DNA of 24,032 bases from Bacteroidota bacterium (GTDB lineage Bacteria > Bacteroidota > Ignavibacteria > Ignavibacteriales > Melioribacteraceae). The position numbers and the translations under genes are program-made. The notes beneath the pieces were generated by a model that did no database searches, had not been told where the DNA came from, and saw only the letters and a program-made list of their open reading frames with translations. Where the stretch lies: assembly GCA_023453125.1 (NCBI GenBank), contig JAEXUB010000126.1, positions 1 to 24,032 of the forward strand. Direction: 5' to 3'. Of the stretch, positions 15,902 through 24,032 are shown one piece after another (the first letter of the stretch is position 1; every line of letters begins with the position of its first letter).

Positions 15902-18730
15902 TTATTTTTTCTTTTTAACTACTTTTTTCACAGCCTTCTTAACAGCTTTTTTAACAACTTTTTTAGCTGTATTCTTAGCTGCTTTTTTAGCCGGTTTTTT
16001 GGCGGCTTTCATTTCTTTTACAACAGCGTGAGCCGCGGCAAGACGTGCAATAGGCACACGGAAAGGAGAGCAGCTTACATAGTTCAAGCCGATCTTATGG
16101 CAGAATTCAACCGATTTCGGTTCGCCGCCATGTTCGCCGCAGATACCAATCTTAAGATCGGGTCTGGTTGAACGGCCTCCTTCAACTGCAATCTGCATTA
16201 ATTTGCCGATAGCAGCCTGGTCAATTGACTGGAACGGATCTTCCGGGAGGATCTTCTTATCGAGATATTCGGGGAGGAATCCGCCGATATCGTCGCGTGA
16301 GAATCCAAAGCCCATCTGTGTAAGATCGTTTGTTCCGAATGAGAAGAACTGAGCTGTCTGGGCAATCTGATCTGCTGTAAGAGCAGCGCGCGGAATTTCA
16401 ATCATTGTACCGGTTAAGTGAGCAATTTTCTTTAATCCGAATTTTGCGCATACTTCATCGTGTACTTTATTGATGATTGCATACTGATGCTGGATTTCGT
16501 TAACGTGGCAGGTTACAGGAATCATTATTTCAGGGAAAGGTTTCTTTCCTTCTGAAAGAAGTTCTGCTGTTGCTTCAAAAATAGCGCGTACCTGCATTTC
16601 GGTAATTTCCGGATAGGTAATGCCGAGGCGGACGCCGCGGTGTCCCATCATCGGATTGTTTTCGTGAAGAGCGTCTGCGCGTTCATTTAATTCTTCAAGA
16701 GAAATGCCTAAGCTTTCTGCGAGTTTTGCTCTTTCATCTGCTCTTGTAGGAACAAATTCATGAAGCGGCGGATCGAGTGTTCTGAATGTTACCGGGAATC
16801 CGTCCATTGCTTCGAGTGTGCCTTTGATGTCTTTCTTAACGTAAGGGAATAATTCATTAAGAGCTGCTACTCTTTCTTCGAGGCTCTTTGAATGGATCAT
16901 TTTACGGAGAATGAACAATGGCTCTTCTGAATGCTTTCCGTAGAACATATGTTCTGTTCTGAAAAGACCGATACCTTCTGCTCCGAATGCTCTTGCTTTC
17001 ATTGCATCTTCAGGAGTGTCTGCATTGGTTCTTACTTTTAATTTTCTTACCTGGTCGCAAATTGCCATAAAAGCCTGGAAATCAGGATTTTCTTCGGCAG
17101 CTTTCTTCATCGGGAGTTCGCCCTGGTAAGCTGTGCCTTTTGAACCGTTAAGGGTAATCCATTCCCCTTCATATATTTTTGCATCACCGGCAGTAAAATA
17201 TTTTTCTTCCATATTTATTTTGATTGCGCCGGCGCCTACGATACAGCATTTACCCCATCCGCGCGCTACAAGAGCTGCGTGAGAGGTCATACCGCCGCGT
17301 GCAGTTAAAATAGCCTGTGCTGCGCGCATTCCTTCGATATCTTCAGGATTTGTTTCTTCACGGACGAGAATTACTCTCTTTCCTTCTTTTGCCCATGCAA
17401 CTGCATCGGCTGATGTGAATACTACCTGTCCTGATGCGCCGCCGGGGCCTGCAGGAAGACCTTTTGTGAAGATCTTTGTATTTGCTTCGGCAGCAGGATC
17501 GATAATCGGGTGAAGAAGTTCATCAAGCTGAGCAGGCTGAACGCGGCTTACTGCTTCTTCTTTTGTGATTAATTTTTCTCTGTACATTTCAAGAGCCATT
17601 TTAACTGCGGCAGGACCGTTTCTCTTTCCAACACGGCACTGGAGCATATACAATCTGCCTTCCTGGATTGTGAATTCAACGTCGAGCATATCGTGGTAAT
17701 GTTTTTCGAGGAGGCGCTGAATGCCGTGAAGTTTCTTGTATGTATCGGGCATAGCTGTTTCAAGAGAAGGAAGGTGTTCAGTATGCTCTGTTTTTCCTAC
17801 TTCGTTGATTGGATTCGGAGTTCTGATACCGGCAACTACGTCTTCTCCCTGTGCGTTTGTAAGCCATTCGCCATAGAAGTAATTTTCACCTGTAGCAGGG
17901 TTACGTGTAAAAGCAACGCCTGTAGCTGATGTTTCGCCCATATTGCCGAAAACCATCGACTGAACATTAACTGCGGTACCCCATTCATCAGGAATGTTTT
18001 CGAATCTTCTGTAGGAGATAGCGCGTTTACCGTTCCAGCTCTGGAATACAGCGGAAACAGCGCCCCATAACTGTTCCATAGCGCCTTCAGGGAAAGGTTT
18101 GCCGAGGACTTCGAATACTTTAGCCTTATAGATTTCAATAAGTTCTTTAAGATCGTCTGCGGTTAAATCGGTATCCATATGAACGCCGCGTGCTTCTTTC
18201 ATCTTTTCAAGTTCTTTTTCGAGCTGAGCGCGTACGCCTCTGCCTTCTGCAGGTTCAATGCCGGCAGCTTTTTCCATAACTACGTCGGAGTACATCTGAA
18301 TTAAGCGGCGGTGTGAATCGTAAACGAATCTCGGATTGCCGGTTTTGGCAATTAAAGCTTCGCGTGTTTCATTGTTCAAACCTACGTTAAGGATGGTTTC
18401 CATCATACCGGGCATAGAAGCGCGGGCTCCGGAGCGTACAGAAACGAGAAGGGGATTCTTAAGATCGCCGAATTTTGCTCCCATTTCCTTTTCAACTTTT
18501 GCAAGGGCGGCTTTTACCTGTCCTTCGACTTCTTTAGGAAGTTTGCCTTTGTTTTTGTAATAAGCTGTACAAACTTCGGTTGTAATAGTAAAACCTGCAG
18601 GAACAGGTAGTCCGATGTTTACCATTTCAGCCAGGTTAGCACCTTTACCGCCGAGCAGCTCTTTCATATCAGCTTTGCCTTCAGCACGCTTTCCACCGAA
18701 ATAGTAGACATATTTTGTTGCTTTAGCCAT
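15902..18730 (-). CDS. ppdK: Pyruvate, phosphate dikinase with lysine-rich C-terminal tail
   Basis: Interconverts pyruvate, ATP and phosphate with PEP, AMP and pyrophosphate: gluconeogenic entry or PPi-driven glycolysis. 942 residues. The N-terminal ATP-grasp domain opens with LLGGKGANLAEM (25-36). The swivelling domain carries the phosphohistidine His484 in GGMTSHAALVARG. The PEP/pyruvate TIM barrel has FRTEHMF (590-596), HRGVRLG (697-703) and catalytic Cys864 in GICGEHGG. The enzyme proper ends near residue 905 (IARLAAAHAVVKE). A 35-residue tail (908-942) follows, with 18 lysines and no acidic residue, made only of K, A, V, P, N and T; it resembles histone H1-like tails and is not part of the normal family. 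The ATG has a strong GGAGG upstream. It sits among lipid A and housekeeping genes with no metabolic link to them. Confidence 0.96.
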   Translation of the reverse strand: MAKATKYVYYFGGKRAEGKADMKELLGGKGANLAEMVNIGLPVPAGFTITTEVCTAYYKNKGKLPKEVEGQVKAALAKVEKEMGAKFGDLKNPLLVSVRSGARASMPGMMETILNVGLNNETREALIAKTGNPRFVYDSHRRLIQMYSDVVMEKAAGIEPAEGRGVRAQLEKELEKMKEARGVHMDTDLTADDLKELIEIYKAKVFEVLGKPFPEGAMEQLWGAVSAVFQSWNGKRAISYRRFENIPDEWGTAVNVQSMVFGNMGETSATGVAFTRNPATGENYFYGEWLTNAQGEDVVAGIRTPNPINEVGKTEHTEHLPSLETAMPDTYKKLHGIQRLLEKHYHDMLDVEFTIQEGRLYMLQCRVGKRNGPAAVKMALEMYREKLITKEEAVSRVQPAQLDELLHPIIDPAAEANTKIFTKGLPAGPGGASGQVVFTSADAVAWAKEGKRVILVREETNPEDIEGMRAAQAILTARGGMTSHAALVARGWGKCCIVGAGAIKINMEEKYFTAGDAKIYEGEWITLNGSKGTAYQGELPMKKAAEENPDFQAFMAICDQVRKLKVRTNADTPEDAMKARAFGAEGIGLFRTEHMFYGKHSEEPLFILRKMIHSKSLEERVAALNELFPYVKKDIKGTLEAMDGFPVTFRTLDPPLHEFVPTRADERAKLAESLGISLEELNERADALHENNPMMGHRGVRLGITYPEITEMQVRAIFEATAELLSEGKKPFPEIMIPVTCHVNEIQHQYAIINKVHDEVCAKFGLKKIAHLTGTMIEIPRAALTADQIAQTAQFFSFGTNDLTQMGFGFSRDDIGGFLPEYLDKKILPEDPFQSIDQAAIGKLMQIAVEGGRSTRPDLKIGICGEHGGEPKSVEFCHKIGLNYVSCSPFRVPIARLAAAHAVVKEMKAAKKPAKKAAKNTAKKVVKKAVKKAVKKVVKKKK

Positions 18731-18763
18731 TTAATCTGCCTCCATTTTTCTTTTATTATTGGG

Positions 18764-19810
18764 TTATTTATAAATTTTAAACAAATTCTCTTTGAATGAT
18801 TCCTCTTCCTCTATTTTCAAACCAATTTTAAGGAAGTAAATATCAATATCATCCAATTCCTTTGAAAACTTCGAAAATTTAACTGCATCCTTCTGTGTTG
18901 TAAGAACTGAATGCGCGTTTGAATCGTAAAACTGCTTTCTTATTGCCTGGATCTCCCTTTCGGTATAATCCTTATGGTCTGTAAAAATCATTTTATTGGT
19001 AAAGTCTATGTTATTCTGTTCAAGGACTCCGAAGAACGAATAAGGGCGCGCTATGCCGCATACAATAAGGCTCTTTTGTCCCACAAAATCATTAACAGGA
19101 AAATATTGATGTGTCTTAACATCAAAGAAACCTTCGGCATTGTAAAATCCGTTAAATACTTTTTTCCCTTCAAAATAGGGGAGGAGTTTAACGGGAACCG
19201 GTTTCTTATCGGAAAATTTCCTGTTGATAATAATCATATCCGCTCTTTCAAGAGAAGAAAAAGGTTCGCGCATCATTCCGAGCGGAAGCATTTTCTGTTC
19301 CATTGAATTGAATTTTAAAAGAAAACGCTGATCGATTATTACAATATTCAGATCCCTGTGAATCCATCTATGCTGAAACGCGTCATCGAGCACAATTGTA
19401 TCCAGCTGAGCATCCTTAAGAAAATTCCGCGCGCCTTTAACTCTCCGCTCGCATACCGAAGTGGGGACACCGGTTTCGGTTGAAACATAATACATTTCGT
19501 CGCCGCATTCGTCAACCGAACATTTTATCTCCTTTCCGTCGGAAACAAAAAGATAACCTTTTGATTTTCTTCTGTAGCCGCGGCTTAGAATGCCCGGTTT
19601 TTTCCCCCTCTCTTTGAGGAGACCGGTAATATAAATTACTGCGGGAGTCTTGCCTGAGCCTCCTACGGTAATATTGCCGATTGAAATAACCGCAGCCGCG
19701 CATTTCCTAACCGGGAACCATCCCTTATTAAAAAGCCAGTTCCTCGTCTGAATTATATATAAATAGACGGGGACAAAGGGGGCCGATATAAATCTAATCA
19801 GTTTAAGCAA
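18764..19810 (-). CDS. lpxK: Tetraacyldisaccharide 4'-kinase
   Basis: Phosphorylates the 4' position of the tetraacyl disaccharide to give lipid IVA, at the cytoplasmic face of the inner membrane. 348 residues. The N-terminal hydrophobic stretch (about 8-22) fits the membrane anchor. The P-loop is GNITVGGSGKTP (45-56), followed by SRGYRR (76-81) and DDAFQHR (142-148) with RDLNIVIID, the family's second signature. The gene overlaps the upstream DUF374 acyltransferase by 13 bp, which in turn overlaps lpxB. The three therefore form one translationally coupled lipid A unit. Confidence 0.95.
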   Translation of the reverse strand: MLKLIRFISAPFVPVYLYIIQTRNWLFNKGWFPVRKCAAAVISIGNITVGGSGKTPAVIYITGLLKERGKKPGILSRGYRRKSKGYLFVSDGKEIKCSVDECGDEMYYVSTETGVPTSVCERRVKGARNFLKDAQLDTIVLDDAFQHRWIHRDLNIVIIDQRFLLKFNSMEQKMLPLGMMREPFSSLERADMIIINRKFSDKKPVPVKLLPYFEGKKVFNGFYNAEGFFDVKTHQYFPVNDFVGQKSLIVCGIARPYSFFGVLEQNNIDFTNKMIFTDHKDYTEREIQAIRKQFYDSNAHSVLTTQKDAVKFSKFSKELDDIDIYFLKIGLKIEEEESFKENLFKIYK

Positions 19811-20460
19811 AGGGCTTCAGCCTTTTCTGTTAATTCATTTAAAAGTTTTTCAAATTCAATTATCTTTTCCGATGTCTCTTCGTAAGTCATTCCGCTTTCA
19901 ATTAATACCGGATCGGAATAAACAGCAATAGCCTTAGAGAAGGGGAGAGGAATTTCAAACGAATCCCAGCTTCTAAGGGTCACCCTGTTTTTGTATCCGA
20001 TGCCGACTGCAAAGAGCTTTATGCCGCATTTTTTTGCAAGTACAACAGCCCCCGCTTTCATTTTGCGGGCCGGCCCTTTTGAGCCGTCGGGGGTAATTGC
20101 AATCGATGCGCCTTCACGGACCTGGTTAATCATTATTTCGAGTGCTTCTTTGCCTCCGATATGACTTGAACCGCGTGCTACCTTAAATCCCCATTTGGAT
20201 AGAAGTGAGGCAAGCAGGTCTCCGTCTTTGCTGAGGCTTACAAGAGCAGAAAAATTTTTGTTTTTCTGTAAATACCATCCTAAAAACATTTTACCGTGCC
20301 AGAAAGCAACAACGCATTTTTCATTTTCGGAAATATTATCGAAATGCACCGGATTAATTCTTTCCACACGCAATGTTTTTATCAATAAATTTATCAAAGA
20401 ACCGGCGGCGTTTCTGCCGAGAAATCTTAAAAAATTCTGTTTTATGCTTTTATATCCCAT
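19798..20460 (-). CDS. DUF374 lysophospholipid-acyltransferase-like protein, probable lipid A acyltransferase (LpxJ-like)
   Basis: 220 residues with the DUF374 pattern: an N-terminal hydrophobic stretch, AFWHGKMF (52-59) carrying the acyltransferase histidine, SLSKDGD (75-81), the RGSS box (97-100) and TPDGSKGPARKMKAG (123-137). From established family knowledge, LpxJ of Helicobacter/Campylobacter, a lipid A secondary acyltransferase, belongs to DUF374. Its placement between lpxB and lpxK with overlaps on both sides (11 bp and 13 bp) makes a lipid A acylation role likely here. No LpxL/LpxM-type gene is in the window. The acyl chain and position (3' or 2') cannot be predicted. Confidence 0.87.
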   Translation of the reverse strand: MGYKSIKQNFLRFLGRNAAGSLINLLIKTLRVERINPVHFDNISENEKCVVAFWHGKMFLGWYLQKNKNFSALVSLSKDGDLLASLLSKWGFKVARGSSHIGGKEALEIMINQVREGASIAITPDGSKGPARKMKAGAVVLAKKCGIKLFAVGIGYKNRVTLRSWDSFEIPLPFSKAIAVYSDPVLIESGMTYEETSEKIIEFEKLLNELTEKAEALCLN

Positions 20461-21601
20461 TTACGTATTCTAAAACTATTTTAGCGGCTCTTTCGGAAGC
20501 TCTGGACTCGCCTAAAATTGTCTTTAATCTGGCAAGCCTGGCCTTAATTCCGGAATATCTGCTTTCATCTTTAACAATTTCAGTTACACGGGAAATAATA
20601 TTCTCTTCGGTTAAATCATTTTGAATGAGTTCGTCAACCACATTTTCTTCAAGAAGAATGTTTGAAATTGCAAGGTTCTTAATATCAACCACCATTTTGC
20701 CAAGAAAAAATGTAATGCTGCTGGTTGAGTAAACGACTATGTAAGGGAGATTTATTATACCTGCTTCAAGCGTAGAAGTACCCGATTTAATAATGCCGAA
20801 TTTGGAATGCTTCATCAGGTCGTAGGTATTTCCCTTTACAATCTTATATCCCTCTCCGTCATAGGCGTTTTTGAGCAGGCTCTCATCAATGTTCTCTGAG
20901 CAGGCAACAACGACCTGCATATTTAATTTTGAAGCCGCTTTAACGGCAGCCTTAACCGAAACGGGGAAGATTTTTTTAATTTCATGTTTTCTGCTTCCGG
21001 GCATCAGGAGAAGAATTTCCCTGCTCTTATCAAGGCTGAATTTATCGAACAGCTCATCCCTTGTAAGGAAGCTGTATTCATTTATCCTTTCAATAAGAGG
21101 GTGCCCGACGAATGTGGCGTCAACCCCGTTCTTTTTGAAAAAATTCTCTTCAAAAGGAAAGAGTACAAGCATCCTGTCTACCTGTTCTTTTATTTTTTTT
21201 ACTCTTCCTTTGCCCCAGGCCCAAACCTGCGGTGATATATAATAAATAACCTTGAGCCCCATTTCCTTTGCTTTGCGTGCAAAGCGAAGGTTAAATCCGG
21301 GATAATCTATAAGAATGAGAGTCTTAATGTTTTCTTCTTTGATTTTCTTAATAAGACTCCTTTCAACCATCATAATAAAGGGAAGGTGCCTTATAACCTC
21401 AATAAAGCCGAGGAAAGCCATCCGTTTGGCATTCATTTGGGCATTCAGCCCCTCGGCAATCATTTTATCTCCCCCCATTCCAAAGAATTGAATAGAAGGG
21501 TCAGAAGCGCGGATAGCCGATATCAGTCCGGCTCCGTGCAGATCTCCCGAAGCTTCCCCCGCAATAATCATAATTTTCTTGTTCAATTCTTTATCTATCA
21601 A
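20450..21601 (-). CDS. lpxB: Lipid-A-disaccharide synthase
   Basis: GT-B (family 19) glycosyltransferase that condenses UDP-2,3-diacylglucosamine with lipid X to form the lipid A disaccharide 1-phosphate. 383 residues, usual length. Near the N-terminus, IMIIAGEASGDLHGAGLI is the family signature. PQVWAWGKGRVKKIK, then VGHPL, LLMPGSRKHEIKK, KSGTSTLEAG and the ending region with LIQNDLTEEN are also typical. It starts 3 bp after the stop of the HAD phosphatase gene, and its end overlaps the DUF374 gene by 11 bp. Confidence 0.96.
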   Translation of the reverse strand: MIDKELNKKIMIIAGEASGDLHGAGLISAIRASDPSIQFFGMGGDKMIAEGLNAQMNAKRMAFLGFIEVIRHLPFIMMVERSLIKKIKEENIKTLILIDYPGFNLRFARKAKEMGLKVIYYISPQVWAWGKGRVKKIKEQVDRMLVLFPFEENFFKKNGVDATFVGHPLIERINEYSFLTRDELFDKFSLDKSREILLLMPGSRKHEIKKIFPVSVKAAVKAASKLNMQVVVACSENIDESLLKNAYDGEGYKIVKGNTYDLMKHSKFGIIKSGTSTLEAGIINLPYIVVYSTSSITFFLGKMVVDIKNLAISNILLEENVVDELIQNDLTEENIISRVTEIVKDESRYSGIKARLARLKTILGESRASERAAKIVLEYVNGI

Positions 21602-21604
21602 TTC

Positions 21605-22327
21605 TCATCCCTGTTGGAATATTTCCCGCCTTTTAAGTTCAGGCTGGAGCTTACGTTTAATTCTTTTTTTATTTCTGAATTCTTCAATTCTATCCTTAAC
21701 ATCGGCAAAGGAGCGGAAAGGGAAGAAGTTAATGCCGTTTTTTTCGCAGAATTTAAGGAGAGAGTTCTTGGCAAAAACAAAATCGCAGTATTGGGCCGGG
21801 CATGTATCAGAAAGTCCGTCCCCTATATAAAATGAATATTCGTCGTCCCCGCAGGAATCGAGAATATGATTTCTCTTGCAGTTAGCGCAGGTTTTGCATT
21901 CCTCATCCATATAAGGGAAACGGGGAATAAGCTGATTGGATTCATCCAGTTCAAGGCTGTTGGAATAAACCTTTACAGAATTAATGCCGTTTTTATTAAG
22001 AATATAATTAATATAATAATCCAGGCCGTCGCTAAGTATGGTAATTTGAAATCCGTGCATTGAGCAGAAATCGACGAAAGATTTAAAATCATCGTCAATC
22101 TCAATTGTATCGAGGAAAGCTTCGAATTTTTCCTTGTCAAGGTTGGGGATAGTCTTGCAGAGGAGAGTCCAGGTATCAATAGAGGTAATTTCCCCGTTAA
22201 TCCAGAGTCTTATAATTTCTCTTGCAGTATCGGGATTGCCGAACTCGAGAAACATATGCTCGCCGACATCTTTCTTAGTAATGGTTCCGTCAAAATCGAC
22301 GAATATTTTGAAGATTTTATCTGTCAT
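21605..22327 (-). CDS. HAD-IB phosphatase, MtnX-like
   Basis: 240 residues. HAD motif I is DFDGT (11-15), motif II is Ser99 in TILSDG, motif III is probably Lys151 and motif IV is GDGLSD (169-174), so the phosphatase site is complete. A Cys cluster at 144, 147 and 150 (ECKTCANC) resembles that seen in MtnX-type enzymes and may bind metal. A basic, charged tail (about 205-235) follows the fold. MtnX acts in methionine salvage, but no other salvage gene is present and the gene is wedged between smc and lpxB with overlap or 3-bp spacing, so the substrate is left open. Phosphoserine-phosphatase-like activity is an alternative. Its start overlaps the smc stop (ATGA). Confidence 0.8.
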   Translation of the reverse strand: MTDKIFKIFVDFDGTITKKDVGEHMFLEFGNPDTAREIIRLWINGEITSIDTWTLLCKTIPNLDKEKFEAFLDTIEIDDDFKSFVDFCSMHGFQITILSDGLDYYINYILNKNGINSVKVYSNSLELDESNQLIPRFPYMDEECKTCANCKRNHILDSCGDDEYSFYIGDGLSDTCPAQYCDFVFAKNSLLKFCEKNGINFFPFRSFADVKDRIEEFRNKKRIKRKLQPELKRREIFQQG

Positions 22328-24032
22328 TTAACAGGTATTTCCTCATTGAATTGGACGGAAACAAGTTTAGAAATTCCTTCCTCCTGCATTGTTACGCCGT
22401 ACATATTTTCCGCGGCTTCCATAGTGCGCTTATTATGGGTTACAATAATAAACTGTGTATTATTGCTGAATTCCTTAAGGAGCTTAGTAAATCGGTCTAC
22501 GTTCGCGTCATCAAGCGGGGCATCCACTTCGTCAAGAATACAGAAGGGGCTCGGCTTAACAAGATAGATTGCAAACAGAAGGGCGGTAGCGGTAAGGGTT
22601 TTTTCCCCTCCCGATAGTAGCTCAATGGATGTAGGGCGTTTTCCTTTCGGTTTGGCGACAATTTCAATCTTAGCTTCAAGTGGATCGGCATTTTCTTCAA
22701 TCACAAGGTCCGCCTCATCGCCGGGATTAAACAATGTCTGGAATATTTTGATAAAATTCTGTCTTATCTGTTCGAATGTCTCGGAAAAGAGTCTTTGCGC
22801 CGTTTCGTTTATTTCATTAATAGTTTTGATTAGCTCTTTTTCCGATTCAACAAGATCGTCCCTCTGCTTAAAAAGGAAGTCGAGTCTTTCCTTTTCCTGT
22901 TCATATTCGGAGAATGCGAGAAGGTTTATCGGTCCCAGATTCTTAAGCTTTTCTTTCAGCTGAAATACTTCCTGCGACTGTTCCTTGAAGTTATAAGTGT
23001 CAAGATCTTCATACTGCGCGTATTCAAGCTCAAGAGCATAATTCTCTTTAATATGCTCAACCAGATTTTCAAGGCGCAGATTTATTTCATTTATCTTAAG
23101 GTCAATTGTATGGATGCTGTCAGAGATTGTCTGGCGGTCATTTCTCAAAGTCTTAAGCTGGCTTTCGAATTTTGAAGCAGACTGCTTAAATGTTTCGAGG
23201 CGCTGGTCAATTTCCCTTTCAACTTTTCTTAACTCTGTAAGTTCGCTGTTTATGTCTTCAAGGGAATTGTTATAGTCAATAAGCTGTTCGGCCATGGAAT
23301 TGGATTCTTCAATTGCAGAAGCAATATCCTTTTCCTTTTTCTGGACAGAATTTTCGAGAGATACTTTTGAAGATTCCCCTCTTGAGAGTTCATTCTCGGC
23401 ATTCTGAAGCTGTCCGCGGAGCCTTTCAAGTTCAATTTTCTTCTGGTTGAATTCGCTGTTGGTGCGGTTGAATTCCTCTTCGAAAATCTTTAATTCGGCT
23501 TCGTAATTCTTTAATATTTCTTCCGATCTCTGTTTTTCTTCTGCCTGCTTTTCTATTTCTTCCTTAAGCTGATTAATTTCATTATCCAGTTCGTTTGCTT
23601 TAACGGCGAGTTTCTGAACTTCGTTCTGGGCATTATCTATTTCTTCCCCCGCCTTTCTCTTTTCAAACTCAAACTGGGAAATCTGTTTTTCGAGATTGGT
23701 AATGTCGTTTAATAAAATCTTTCCCTGTTCCGAGATGTTTTTAAGGTCTATCTGGGAAATTCTTTCCTCTATCCGGGCAATCTCTTTTCGTGTCCCTTCC
23801 AGAATAACCTCAACACGCGGATATTCATTCTTAAGGTTTTCAATGAGCTGTTTTCTTCCGAAGAGAGTTTCATCAAGTTTGGGGGAGGAGCCTGCTTCAA
23901 TAATGCCTGAGCTTTGTACAAAATCCCCGTTTAATGTTGCAAAATTGAAATCGGGATATTCTGGTTTAATGCCAATGCCGATTCGAGATCCTCCGTAACG
24001 GCAGTCCTTGCAAGTACTTTATCGAAATAGGG
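22324..24032 (-). CDS. smc: Chromosome partition protein SMC, C-terminal half, with frame disruption
   Basis: Condensin ATPase that compacts and segregates the chromosome. About 570 residues are visible, from the end of the hinge to the C-terminus; the gene starts outside the window. The hinge end reads TLNGDFVQSSGIIEAGSS. A long coiled coil follows, rich in E, K, L and Q. The ABC head has the signature LLSGGEKTLTA, Walker B FCILDEVDAPLDD and the H-loop VTHNK. The frame changes at plus 23965-23967: the edge of the window encodes KVLARTAVTEDLESALAL in one frame, and the hinge continues as PEYPDFNFATLNGD in another. One additional base in that A-run would join them. The ATG at 23295 is internal, not a start. 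A sequencing error is likelier than a broken gene, because SMC is normally essential or nearly so. Confidence 0.9.

Noticed and set aside
15902..16015. Low-complexity DNA at the ppdK end as a CRISPR or tandem-repeat array
   Set aside because: The repetition is explained by lysine and alanine codons of the tail. There are no regular repeat and spacer units.
22324..23295. A separate 323-residue protein starting at 23295
   Set aside because: The frame is open far upstream and encodes continuous SMC coiled coil, so this is an internal methionine.

Overview
The window reads as chromosome of a Gram-negative bacterium of the Bacteroidota/Chlorobiota/Ignavibacteriota group, most likely an Ignavibacteria-like lineage. 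This is inference from protein families: a full lipid A branch including a DUF374 acyltransferase, pyruvate phosphate dikinase, MraY-independent WbaP-type sugar transferase chemistry, and the style of the O-antigen ligase. No rRNA, tRNA, CRISPR array, insertion sequence or phage gene was seen. No gene-free stretch exceeds about 160 bases.

Layout. Bases 1-6138 carry surface-polysaccharide genes and a few others: the 3' part of an O-antigen ligase/polymerase (+), a WbaP/WcaJ-type undecaprenyl-phosphate sugar transferase and a GT4 glycosyltransferase (both -), then a short + operon of a GT2 glycosyltransferase, NAD kinase and a secreted thioredoxin-like protein. A DUF559 nuclease-like gene follows; it runs into a GC-rich palindromic repeat, and a strong bidirectional terminator closes the block.

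From 6236 to the right edge every gene is on the minus strand. In transcription order they are smc (partial), a HAD phosphatase, lpxB, a DUF374 acyltransferase (LpxJ-like), lpxK, ppdK, queA, ispD, plsY, gpsA, recG, two paralogous ATP-grasp ligases, a GNAT acetyltransferase and a lysine 2,3-aminomutase. Most are spaced by only a few bases or overlap. lpxB, the DUF374 gene and lpxK form one lipid A assembly unit. plsY and gpsA form a glycerolipid unit.

The least explained part is the last four-gene unit (6236-9983). It pairs an aminomutase that keeps the lysine-recognition residues with two D-Ala-D-Ala-ligase-like enzymes and an acetyltransferase. This looks like a small pathway for a beta-lysine-containing pseudopeptide or related metabolite, and it differs from the known ablA/ablB osmolyte pair. 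Other oddities are a lysine-rich histone-like tail on PPDK, a propeller-like insertion in the O-antigen ligase loop, competing RNA stems ahead of queA, and two single-base frame disruptions (start of the GT2 gene; smc hinge) that may be homopolymer errors.
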